DNA of 64,000 nt from the NCBI GenBank assembly GCA_023251535.1, contig JAHEYP010000001.1, positions 1 through 64,000 of the forward strand. The letters are read 5' to 3'. The DNA is from Bacteroidota bacterium. GTDB taxonomy: Bacteria > Bacteroidota > Bacteroidia > AKYH767-A > OLB10. The position numbers were made by a program, and so were the translations under genes. The notes under the pieces are model-generated. The model saw nothing but the letters and a program-made list of their open reading frames with translations. It did not search any database and was not told the origin of the DNA. Of the stretch, positions 19,542 through 27,535 are shown piece after piece. The first letter of the stretch is position 1; each line of letters begins with the position of its first letter.

Positions 19542-20240
19542 TCAACAAATCAGCATCAATCTGCTTTCACCCACTTTTTCCTTCGGTGCACGATGAATAC
19601 ATGGCGGCACTTTACTTTCGGGATGATCGACAGCTAAACGCCAAAGATGTCCGATGCCAAGATTAACAATATTTGCATTAGCTTTAGCTTGATAATGTAA
19701 ATCATAAAAGTTTTCAGTCAAAAACACATCGAATTCATCATCGTTACCTGAAAATAAATTTCTGAGCTCACGGCGAATTTCTGGGACAAGAATTTTCTTT
19801 TCTGCTTGACTATTCGGCACAATATCACTTGAAGCACCGTAATACGTACATAAAAAAGTACTTGTAGGAATTGGAGAACGATCAACATGCCAAGAATAAA
19901 CGTCGGTAGGGAAACCAGGATTTTCCACATCTCGTTCGTAACATTTCAACAAATTCAAAGTTGGGGCCGCTCCATAATCGCGCAATAGCTGCAAATCATT
20001 CAAAACAATATCACGCGCAACAATGCCTTTTTCGCTTAAAGATAAAGACAATAATTCCTCCTCATCAATTACCGCAATATCATCTCGTTGTTTCAACTTA
20101 TTCGCTATCTCCGCAAAATCACCGTCAAGCACCCTACTCCAACACATTGCATTTACACTTCCTTGAAAAGGAGTATTTACCAATTCGAGGAAAGAGGAGA
20201 CGGTATGAGTTTGCTTATTATCTGAATTAATACTCATCAT
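19542..20240 (-). CDS. Uncharacterised protein with HxD...HR pattern (possible DUF1826 / Fe-dioxygenase-like)
   Basis: A 232-residue soluble protein without signal peptide. The segment YSWHVDRSPIPTSTFLCTYYG has His118-x-Asp120, and IHRAPKEKVGESRLML near the C-terminus has His216-Arg217. This His-x-Asp...His arrangement is what an Fe(II)/2-oxoglutarate-dependent oxygenase or cupin-like fold would need, and it resembles DUF1826 as I remember it. I do not firmly recognise the family. It is a single gene with unremarkable AT-rich flanks. Confidence 0.6.
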   Translation of the reverse strand: MMSINSDNKQTHTVSSFLELVNTPFQGSVNAMCWSRVLDGDFAEIANKLKQRDDIAVIDEEELLSLSLSEKGIVARDIVLNDLQLLRDYGAAPTLNLLKCYERDVENPGFPTDVYSWHVDRSPIPTSTFLCTYYGASSDIVPNSQAEKKILVPEIRRELRNLFSGNDDEFDVFLTENFYDLHYQAKANANIVNLGIGHLWRLAVDHPESKVPPCIHRAPKEKVGESRLMLIC

Positions 20241-20447
20241 TTGGTCAAATAAATATGATCAATAAAGAATAATAATATTTCTTTTACAGCAAGTACATTT
20301 CTCATTCAATTACATTTTATAGATCAACCTTTAGATATCATTTTCGAAGCAAATGTCAAGAAAATTCCGAACCCAAACAATTCGATCTAAATGATAATGT
20401 TATGATTTATTTTTATAGTGACTAAACAAAATAATTCTTCAAGCATA

Positions 20448-20939
20448 TTAATGTAAATCAAACGTTCTTGTTAAATCTCTATTTGGAGTACCGCTATGAC
20501 AACTTATGCATCCATCTCCCTTTTTCACTACACTGAAAGCAGCTGAACCATCAGGATTAAATTCCGCCCATACCCATCCATTGCCTGCGTTGTCATTTGA
20601 TGGATCCTTTTTCATTACAGCATATAAACTTACACTACTTCCACTAAAAACTTCTTTCACAATAATAGAACCTGACGGGAAACTGCTTCCTGGCGGCAAC
20701 TCCCCCGTACTATCTAAAGCTGATAAAGCTTTCGCATTAAAGCGTAATTTAAAATTCCCATGAGGACTAGGGGAAACTCTAGGCAAGACATTACCATTTT
20801 GATAATAGCTATACCCAGTAGATGCCACTTCACTATAAAGTGCATTATCCGCTTCGGTATCTGACTTATCCTTTTTACAAGAATGCATAGTTATGAGACT
20901 TGCCATAAGCAAACTCAATGCAATGGCTTTATTTTTCAT
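20448..20939 (-). CDS. Cytochrome P460-like haem lipoprotein
   Basis: A 163-residue predicted lipoprotein. The N-terminus is a short basic-hydrophobic signal ending in Cys21 (LITMHSC-KKDKS), a plausible Bacteroidota lipobox. The C-terminal half matches the cytochrome P460 family: GWVWAEFNPDG, then the haem c motif CISCH (144-148) followed by SGTPNRDLTRTFDL. Family members include enzymes oxidising hydroxylamine and cytochrome c'-beta proteins binding NO; the physiological role here is unknown. The frame is open to 20975, but the ATG at 20939 is chosen because it begins the signal peptide directly. Confidence 0.8.
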   Translation of the reverse strand: MKNKAIALSLLMASLITMHSCKKDKSDTEADNALYSEVASTGYSYYQNGNVLPRVSPSPHGNFKLRFNAKALSALDSTGELPPGSSFPSGSIIVKEVFSGSSVSLYAVMKKDPSNDNAGNGWVWAEFNPDGSAAFSVVKKGDGCISCHSGTPNRDLTRTFDLH

Positions 20940-21206
20940 TTTATCAAATTTTCGTATAACAAAAGAGAATTTCAATTGAATTTTAGGTGAAATTAAAGTT
21001 TCAAGATATCCACTTTAGATGCATGCTAAAATAATACACTTCGGTGACAAAGTAAAATGGCGATAATCGGAGCATAGGAATCAAGAAAACACAACTAATT
21101 GTGAGCAAATAGCTAATACAATCTAATATTTAATAAAGAACATCATTCAAATAATATTAATCTAAAAAACTAAGAAAGTCCTACACATCAAATTTACTTA
21201 GGATCA

Positions 21207-22799
21207 TCAATGAACAATTAAAATCACTGTTCCTTCTTTTGGTTTATTTACTCTCGTCAGATAATATACGCCACCGAGCAGACTACTATCTATAACATTA
21301 AATTGATTTGCGTCAATTAGTAAATTTAAAACCACAGAACCTAGACTATTATAAAGAATATATTCGCCACTTTCAGCTCCTTGAATTTGAAACACACCAT
21401 TACTTGGATTGGGGAATATAATACCTTTCTTTTCAAATTGGCTAACATCATCAACTCCAGAAAGAACACTTGGCGTTAGTTTCTCAATAAATGTACTTCC
21501 ACTTAATCCACTAGTCATATTAAATACTGTACTATCAGGATCAAAATCATAAGTACCCGAAAAATTACCGTTCGTATAAATATCATTGCCTTCAGTGATT
21601 GAAATAAGCGAACTCAAACTATTGTTTGAAGTCCATTGATTATTACCTGTTACATCAAACTTCTGAATACTATTTCCACAAGTGTAAATATTACCAATAT
21701 TATCCAATGCAATTCCTTTCACATCTGACAATTGATTTACCCAACCAAAATTTCCATTACTATCAATTTGCAAAAGAAAGTAATTGCTACCAGAAGACGG
21801 AACAACAGTATGAACGCCAATATTTGGATCGAAATCAGTAGCGGTTAAAATATATCCCCCATAATATGAATTTCCCATACTATCAACAACTACACTTCTA
21901 TCATTTTGAAGCATGTCGACGTTATCGATTTTTTTGACCCATTCAAAATCTCCCATTGGATTTAATTTTAGCATAAAAAGCGAATGTCCTACTGCAGAAG
22001 TATTCGACATGCTATAGACCGCAGTTCCAGGATCAAAATCATTCGTTTCAACTAACAGTCCAGTTAAATAAACATTTCCTGTTGGATCCGTTGCAACTGA
22101 ATGACTTCTTGTTAAAATTGTTTCAATCTGCTTTACCCAAATAAAACTCCCATTTACATCTAATTTCCAAATGAAAATAGCATTTGCATTTGCTGATAAA
22201 TTTACAATGCTCGCACTAGGATCGAAATCAGCAGTACCTTCAAAACGACCTGTAACTAAAATATTATTTTGTTGATCTAGTGATAATGACCTCGAATAAT
22301 TTTCATAGGCACTTTCAATTTGTTTTGCCCAAATAAAATTCCCGTTTGAATCTAATTTTAACACAAAAGAATTTTCACCTCCAATAGAACTCAGGAAATA
22401 ATTATTTATTCCGGGATCAAAATCGATAGAATCCAAACTAAAGAATCCTGCAACATAACAATTACCATTTGCATCAACAGCGATAGATTTACCCTCATCA
22501 TAAGATGTCCCACCAATACGCTTGGCCCATACCAAATTTCCAGAAGGATCAGTCTTTGAAATAAAAACATCGCCAAAACCAGAATCAGTTAAAACCAAAA
22601 CACCGGAATTAGGATCAAAATCCGGACTACCACTAAATATTCCAGTCATATAAAGATTACCCAAACTATCATTCGCCATTGAATTCACTTGAATTTCGCT
22701 TCCTACTTGCTTTACCCAATTAAAATGAGGTTGCTGGGCATTGATTATACTAGCAATAAGTAAAAGAATAATTAAGAGCAAACTATTTTTTCTTTTCAT
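21207..22799 (-). CDS. T9SS cargo protein with six DFDP-containing repeats and sorting domain
   Basis: About 530 residues. The start at 22799 (MKRKNSLLLIILLLIASIINA) gives a clean signal peptide; the longer frame to 22856 is unlikely. The body repeats a unit of about 55-65 residues: 'DxxGNxYxxGxFxxxxDFDPxxxxxxL' then 'FIxKLDxxGNFxWxKQI'. DFDP occurs six times, the pattern of SBBP-like propeller blades. The C-terminus carries a sorting domain (IIFPNPSNGVFQIQG, EYILYNSLGSVV, GGVYYL), although it ends in VILIVH rather than the common basic tail. Function unknown; surface localisation is inferred. Confidence 0.83.
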   Translation of the reverse strand: MKRKNSLLLIILLLIASIINAQQPHFNWVKQVGSEIQVNSMANDSLGNLYMTGIFSGSPDFDPNSGVLVLTDSGFGDVFISKTDPSGNLVWAKRIGGTSYDEGKSIAVDANGNCYVAGFFSLDSIDFDPGINNYFLSSIGGENSFVLKLDSNGNFIWAKQIESAYENYSRSLSLDQQNNILVTGRFEGTADFDPSASIVNLSANANAIFIWKLDVNGSFIWVKQIETILTRSHSVATDPTGNVYLTGLLVETNDFDPGTAVYSMSNTSAVGHSLFMLKLNPMGDFEWVKKIDNVDMLQNDRSVVVDSMGNSYYGGYILTATDFDPNIGVHTVVPSSGSNYFLLQIDSNGNFGWVNQLSDVKGIALDNIGNIYTCGNSIQKFDVTGNNQWTSNNSLSSLISITEGNDIYTNGNFSGTYDFDPDSTVFNMTSGLSGSTFIEKLTPSVLSGVDDVSQFEKKGIIFPNPSNGVFQIQGAESGEYILYNSLGSVVLNLLIDANQFNVIDSSLLGGVYYLTRVNKPKEGTVILIVH

Positions 22800-22973
22800 A
22801 GTAGTATTTGGGATGTACTTGTTTGTAAAAATTTGCTTGCATCTTAATTTTCTCATAACAACAAGGTCTCTAACTACAATCGAAGAAGAATTTACAAACA
22901 GAAGGCTTAATACTTAACGAATATATGATAAATTCAGCTGTAGCTTTTCTGCTTAAGACCTTTAAACAGAAAT

Positions 22974-23333
22974 TCACTTCTTTTTGCTTGCTTTTGCCAA
23001 AGGATTAAACTTCAAACACAATCCCAGCCAATAATCTAAATCCTTGGCTCTGCTATGTCCATTTTCTAAAACGAATACATAACCTTTCATAGGTTTTCCG
23101 GTAAACTCCATGGGAATCACATTATCCATTTCCAAAGCACTGGCATATGCCTCTTCTCCAATTCGGCAAAGCAAATAATCTTGTTCGGTTTCTTTATCAA
23201 TATGCGTCCCACAGCACATCTTATCATCAACCATAAAGCAAACTCCGCTAAACATTTTCTTCTCATAGAAGTCAGTGTTGTTCTTAAGAAAGAATTCTCT
23301 AATTCTTTGTGCTGTGCTTTCGTTGAATGGCAT
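22974..23333 (-). CDS. TfoX N-terminal-domain family protein
   Basis: A 119-residue protein matching the TfoX_N fold: KKMFSGVCFMVDDKMCCG, LLCRIGEEAYASAL, and MEFTGKPMKGYVFV. Only the N-terminal domain is present, as in many stand-alone homologues; the competence-regulating C-terminal half of Sxy/TfoX is absent. A direct role in competence is therefore not implied. The Lys-rich end is KASKKK. It is a single gene between two T9SS cargo genes, of the same class of small accessory proteins as the block at 16.8-18.9 kb. Confidence 0.85.
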   Translation of the reverse strand: MPFNESTAQRIREFFLKNNTDFYEKKMFSGVCFMVDDKMCCGTHIDKETEQDYLLCRIGEEAYASALEMDNVIPMEFTGKPMKGYVFVLENGHSRAKDLDYWLGLCLKFNPLAKASKKK

Positions 23334-23514
23334 AAGTTGAAATTTGGTTTTTGAACAAGTTTTTAATCCAATGGAAGAGTGGAATGCAGACAGCTGAAAT
23401 TGAACTTTTATACTAATTCTTTATTAACAACTAAATTATTATTGGGACACAATATTTCACATTAAGGAGGGTTTTTAATTTTAGGTAATCGTTCCTTTCA
23501 ATAATTTGTTTAAT

Positions 23515-24876
23515 TTAATCATGCTCAATTATTAATTTCTTGCTATAAACATTCTCACCATCGAAAATCTTCACGATATAAATTCCTGACAAAATATTTT
23601 CAACATTGATATTTTTTTCTAAATTTCTTATAATAGGTTCAGCAAACACCCTTTCGCCTAAAACGGTAAATACTTCAACTGATCCAATTTTTATTTCTTC
23701 CGGAAATCTAATTGTAAAATTGTATCTAGTTGGATTTGGATGCGTAATAAATGAATCTGCATTTGAAATACTAGTTGAAATTCCAGTTTGAGTGTTTTGC
23801 AATTTATAAATTGTATTTCCGCTTGCATACATTAATGAATCACCAAACTTTCTAAACCGGTTAATTGCGTAGCCCCCATATACATTATAAGGTGGAGCTT
23901 GTACGCCAAATGAGTTATCAGGAAACCAATTATTGCCACCATCTATTGTTTTATAGTTGAAAGCCCAACAACAATCACCTCCCACCCAACCTACGGAATC
24001 ATTAATAAAACCAATGCCTTGTAATTCATAGAATCCGTTTGTTTTAAATATTTTTTCCTGCCAAGTTAAGCCGCCATCCGTTGTTTTTAAAAAATAAGTT
24101 GTATCAGGATAAGCGCCAACACCATCAAGGTAACTTTGAATAGTGGCATAACCAATGTTTCTGCTGGGAAAAACAATTTTCCATACAGCTTCATGATTTC
24201 TTAAAGATTGATGTCGAACTTGCCATGATACTCCACCATCAAACGTTGAAAGAATCAATGCTTTTGGTGGAGAACCATATGTGCCTGTAATAAACCCGGT
24301 GTCAGGACCAAAAAAATACCCGTCAATTAAGCCTGAAGCTTGGGTTGATAAACTTTGTGTTATCCAAGACTGACCCATATCCATGGTTTTCATCAAAACA
24401 GCAGGCCCGTAGTATCTTCCGTATGCATATATAATGGAATCATTAACAACTGATATACCACATATGCCTTTCGGTTTAATTCCCGTAACATTTGTTACAG
24501 CTTGCCAAGTACTTCCTCCATCTGTAGTTTGATAAAGGAAATTCGTATCAGGCGTAGCTGTAGAATCTCCTAAATTTCCAAACCAACCATTTAAATCATC
24601 AGCAAAGCCAACCGATCTAATAAATGTAGTTGAAGAATCATAAAGCAAAGTCCATGTCTGACCTGCATCATTAGTAGTAAATACCCGGCCATATTGATTT
24701 GGGAAAAGATAATTGTAAGAAGGATTTATCGCCCAACCTTTTTGAGGATTCAAAAAATACATATCGTCAAATCTCCAACTTACAGGAGCATTAGGTAATG
24801 CTTGCCAAGTCCACTGTGCATTTAGCGTTGTTTGAATAGAAATGATTGCTAGCAGTAAAATAATGTATTTTTTCAT
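23515..24876 (-). CDS. T9SS cargo protein with YCF48/BNR-like repeats and sorting domain
   Basis: A 453-residue secreted protein. The signal peptide is MKKYIILLLAIISIQTTLNA (residues 1-20). The body has Asp-box or YCF48-like repeats (TNDAGQTWTLL, TTDGGSTWQAV, TMDMGQSWITQ, TFDGGVSWQVR, TTDGGLTWQEK, TIDGGNNWFPD). The C-terminal sorting domain is FITHPNPTRYNFTIRFP, VEVFTVLGERVF, LSGIYIVKIFDGE and VYSKKLIIEH. It is related in architecture to the 686-residue protein at 10.2 kb. Role unknown. Confidence 0.87.
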   Translation of the reverse strand: MKKYIILLLAIISIQTTLNAQWTWQALPNAPVSWRFDDMYFLNPQKGWAINPSYNYLFPNQYGRVFTTNDAGQTWTLLYDSSTTFIRSVGFADDLNGWFGNLGDSTATPDTNFLYQTTDGGSTWQAVTNVTGIKPKGICGISVVNDSIIYAYGRYYGPAVLMKTMDMGQSWITQSLSTQASGLIDGYFFGPDTGFITGTYGSPPKALILSTFDGGVSWQVRHQSLRNHEAVWKIVFPSRNIGYATIQSYLDGVGAYPDTTYFLKTTDGGLTWQEKIFKTNGFYELQGIGFINDSVGWVGGDCCWAFNYKTIDGGNNWFPDNSFGVQAPPYNVYGGYAINRFRKFGDSLMYASGNTIYKLQNTQTGISTSISNADSFITHPNPTRYNFTIRFPEEIKIGSVEVFTVLGERVFAEPIIRNLEKNINVENILSGIYIVKIFDGENVYSKKLIIEHD

Positions 24877-25191
24877 TTTGTTTTAATATAGCATAATACT
24901 ATCCGAAGTAACTTTTTGATTTCTATGTGAAGTATTTAAATTGAAATAAAGCCTATTTCATATTCATTTTTCAAGTTTATTTTTGAGGTTGCACTGTCTC
25001 AAAGAATGTTGAATATCGATTCTCTCCATTATCATCAATATCAATAATTGCAAAAAGCAATGTAAAGATAATTAATTTATTTTTACTTTAAGGAAAATAT
25101 TGACGCTCTATTTTTGCCTCTTTGGCAAGATTGGTTTCCTTGCTAATTTCCCTCGTATATGTTTAGCTCCATTGCTGGCTAGTATCTATTT
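24877..25191. other. AT-rich non-coding region
   Basis: About 315 bp with no credible ORF and no recognised RNA. It lies between the start of a T9SS gene and the end of a decayed acetyltransferase gene, and may be part of the same degenerating patch. Confidence 0.4.
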
Positions 25192-25599
25192 TTAATAGAT
25201 GATTCGATCAATAGTAACAAATCCAAATTTCGCATAAAAACATTCAGCATTGGGTTCCGCTTCAAGAGTGATTTTTCTAGATTGGGTATTTTTACTCGAG
25301 TAAGAAAGTCTTTCATTAAAACCTGTCCAAATCCTTTACCAACAAAGGCAGGCAAAATAAAAATATTATCTAGTCTAATACTCATTTTATCTTCTTAAAA
25401 AAACGATTAGTAGCCGATATCTATATTAGCTATAATCAATTTAAAGACATCGTTCGACAAATCATAAAATTCAGTAATTGTTAATGATTCTGACCATAAC
25501 TTCATTTGCTCATCCGAGTAACCTCAATGAGACTTTGACTTTTTGGGTAATCTCCGTTAAAATTTCAATGTCTGTGATATTGGCTTTTTCTTTTATCAT
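25192..25599 (-). pseudogene. Decayed GNAT-family N-acetyltransferase gene
   Basis: Read across frames, the minus strand gives a near full-length GNAT protein of about 135 residues. It begins at 25599 (MIKEKANITDIEILTEIT), shifts frame near 25540 into KSKSH-stop-GYSDEQMKLWSES, then has two in-frame TAA codons (IDIGY-stop-SFF-stop-EDKMS). It continues as SIRLDNIFILPAFVGKGFGQVLMKDF, which holds the acetyl-CoA-binding (Q/R)xxGxG/A-type loop GKGFG. It shifts frame again near 25280 to ITLEAEPNAECFYAKFGFV and stops at 25192. At least three stops and two frameshifts make it inactive. Only the 68-residue piece 25179-25385 survives as an ORF. Confidence 0.85.
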
Positions 25600-25777
25600 T
25601 TTCCGATATAAGATCACCTTTCAGATCTGCAATAAATAACGCTATTGTGAACAAGTGCTGAAATAGAGAATTAATCTATATGCCGTCTTATATGTGTTTA
25701 CAGAGCAGGCCTCTATCTTATTTTCGTATCACTCATTTAAGCTATTGCAATTCCTTCTACTGAGTCGTCGTCAATAT

Positions 25778-26185
25778 TCATTTACTTTCGTATAAAGTCA
25801 AATAATTTTTACGTCCAAATGTCAGATAGTATAGTAATAAAAAAAAGATCGGTGTATTTAAAAATATTGCGTAGTTAAAATCCATCGTTATAGATAAAAT
25901 AACATGGAGAAAAAATATACCAAGTCCTAATGGCATTAACCAGTTACCGTTTTTAAAACCACCAACTTTTTAGTTTTTAGTTTTTTTTTCGTCAGCATCA
26001 ATCGAAATATCTTGACTGCTACAACAGTCTATTTTTGCGTTAACAATATGTTGTCCGGATACAGTTACAAACTCTTTAGTCTCCCCATTGGCAATTGTCC
26101 CGACTTGTTTTCCATCAATGAAGAATTTATAATCTCGCATTCTGTTGTTGCATTCATTTGTTCTTTGAATTTTAATAGTCGCCAT
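25778..26185 (-). pseudogene. Small cytoplasmic-plus-membrane protein gene split by one in-frame stop
   Basis: The first 71 codons encode a soluble domain (MATIKIQRTNECNNRMRDYKFF... NGETKEFVTVSGQHIVNAKIDC), a short beta-rich PEGA-like domain common as a stand-alone Bacteroidota hypothetical. After a single TAA (25970-25972) the same frame stays open for 63 more codons: KVGGFKNGNWLMPLGLGIFF, further hydrophobic stretches (LHVILSI, IFFLLLYYL) and FGRKNYLTLYESK, ending at 25778. The downstream half reads as a normal continuation, so TAA most likely replaced a sense codon such as TTA. The alternatives are a real short protein with an untranslated relic, or a sequencing error. Confidence 0.7.
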
Positions 26186-26236
26186 ATTCTAAATTAATTT
26201 TACAAACCAATCGAGTTCGGTTGTATTACCTTGGGT

Positions 26237-26455
26237 ATGTCAAAAGTTACTTCCAACTTAAAAAAGGCAATAATTTTTATCCTGAACTTAACAAATCTCG
26301 CTGTCTTGAAGATAATTTATTTCTTCTATACAAATATATTGGATTTCTATGGTAAAGACATGCTATCGTATCCTAAATATTTTTTGCATCATACCTTCAA
26401 CGTATTAAGTATTTCAATCGTCTTTTTTATCATGTCGGCAATTCCCATATTTTAA
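26237..26455 (+). CDS. Doubtful small membrane protein ORF
   Basis: A 72-residue ORF from the ATG at 26237 with two hydrophobic segments (IIFILNLTNLAVLKIIYFF and FNVLSISIVFFIMSAIPIF). I recognise no family. AT-rich non-coding DNA readily gives hydrophobic ORFs, and the neighbouring genes are decayed, so this may be a relic or chance. Confidence 0.25.
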   Translation: MSKVTSNLKKAIIFILNLTNLAVLKIIYFFYTNILDFYGKDMLSYPKYFLHHTFNVLSISIVFFIMSAIPIF

Positions 26456-26859
26456 GCACGATTAAAGTTGTCCATCTGATGATTTGTGCTAGACGGAAAT
26501 TTATCAAGGACCCTTTCGATCAACAATTTGGTTGAAAAATAATTGGGAGATATTTATAATCTAAGACAATCGATCTCAGAATATTTTACCAAAAGCGTTC
26601 TACCTCTAACAACCTTTTTCGAACCATATGATCGGCTTTTCTGCACAACCCTCATCACGAAATCCAATCCCGATGGCTATCGGGACAAAATCCAAAATCC
26701 CCATCGGCTTCGCCGCAAAATCCGCTTCGAGAAACCCCAAAGTAGTGCTGAAAAAACACACTTTAGGGCAAGCCCTTAAACCGCGCCAGCCCAAACCGCG
26801 ACAGCCAACCGTAAACGCAGGAGGCATTAAACCCCAAACTTTAAACCCCTAAAATTCCC
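26456..26859. other. Intergenic region, AT-rich then GC-richer repeat-like
   Basis: No gene is supported. From about 26640 the composition shifts to repeat-like text (a CCCGATGGCTATCGGG hairpin, then AAAATCC...CGGCTTCGCCGC), similar in flavour to the dispersed repeats elsewhere in the window. The overlapping ORFs on both strands here look like by-products of this composition. Confidence 0.5.
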
Positions 26860-26867
26860 TATCTTCG
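26860..26867 (+). promoter_or_regulatory. Possible -7 promoter box (TATCTTCG) of grpE-dnaJ
   Basis: One mismatch to TAnnTTTG. It would give a leader of roughly 55-100 nt before grpE, depending on the start codon used, which is long for this window. Confidence 0.4.
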
Positions 26868-26918
26868 CCTGCCAAAATGTCGCCGAAGGCATACATGGCA
26901 ACATTTTTGCCTAAGGCG
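26866..26918 (+). promoter_or_regulatory. Long hairpin in the grpE-dnaJ leader
   Basis: An 11-bp stem (AAAATGTCGCC at 26874-26884 with GGCAACATTTT at 26897-26907, one mismatch) closes a 12-nt loop. An outer 5-bp stem (CGCCT 26866-26870 with AGGCG 26914-26918) extends it across an asymmetric internal loop. It lies between the proposed promoter and the start of the chaperone operon. It does not end in a T-run terminator of normal form and is not the CIRCE operator sequence. A regulatory role is inference. Confidence 0.5.
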
Positions 26919-26929
26919 TCCACTACAAA

Positions 26930-27529
26930 ATGAAGATAAAATTCCCTTTTACGGGCAAGAGACGTGTCATGAACCAGGATCAAACAAACCCAACCGAAGA
27001 ACAAAAAATAGATCAAAATCCCGCCGATGAGCTTAAACTTCAGTCTGAAGTAGAAGCTTCTGAGCAAATGCCTATCGAGGAGGACCCGATTGCCAAACTG
27101 ACTGCCGACTTGGCAGAGCAGAAGGATAATTACCTCCGCCTTTATGCCGATTTTGAGAATTATAAAAAACGTGCTCTAAAAGATCGTTCCGACCTCATTA
27201 AATCGGCCGGCTCTGATACTTTAGCAGCTCTCCTTCCTGTGCTCGACGATTTCGATCGTGCAATGAAAGCGATGGAAACTGCAGCCGACAGCCCTGTTAA
27301 AGAGGGAGTTACGCTAATTCACAATAAATTAATTTCTACACTTGAGCAACGCGGATTAAAAGTGATGGTCGCTATGGGTGAGGAGTTTAACGTGGATATG
27401 CATGAGGCTATCACCAATATCCCCGTTGCCGATGAGTCGCAGAAGGGTAAGGTGGTTGATGTGCTCGAAAAAGGTTATTATTTAAATGATAAAGTGATCC
27501 GCTACGCTAAGGTGGTAGTCGGAAATTAA
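26930..27529 (+). CDS. grpE: GrpE nucleotide-exchange factor
   Basis: Cochaperone that releases ADP from DnaK. At 199 residues (or 186 from the ATG at 26969, MNQDQTNPTEEQK, which I think slightly more likely to be the true start) it has the normal length. There is an acidic, disordered N-terminus, then the long helix (IAKLTADLAEQKDNYLRLYADFENYKKRALKDR). The C-terminal beta-domain ends in the signature GEEFNVDMHEAIT...KGKVVDVLEKGYYLNDKVIRYAKVVV. It is followed 6 bp later by dnaJ; dnaK is not in the window. Confidence 0.96.
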   Translation: MKIKFPFTGKRRVMNQDQTNPTEEQKIDQNPADELKLQSEVEASEQMPIEEDPIAKLTADLAEQKDNYLRLYADFENYKKRALKDRSDLIKSAGSDTLAALLPVLDDFDRAMKAMETAADSPVKEGVTLIHNKLISTLEQRGLKVMVAMGEEFNVDMHEAITNIPVADESQKGKVVDVLEKGYYLNDKVIRYAKVVVGN

Positions 27530-27535
27530 TAAGTC

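Noticed and set aside
25778-25850. Frameshift at the A8 run in the split membrane gene
   Set aside because: Careful recounting of the run (25839-25846) shows the frame continues unbroken through it; only the TAA at 25970 interrupts.
26606-26852. Overlapping ORFs on both strands
   Set aside because: Driven by repeat-like composition (CGGCTTCGCCGC-type text); no protein-like features.
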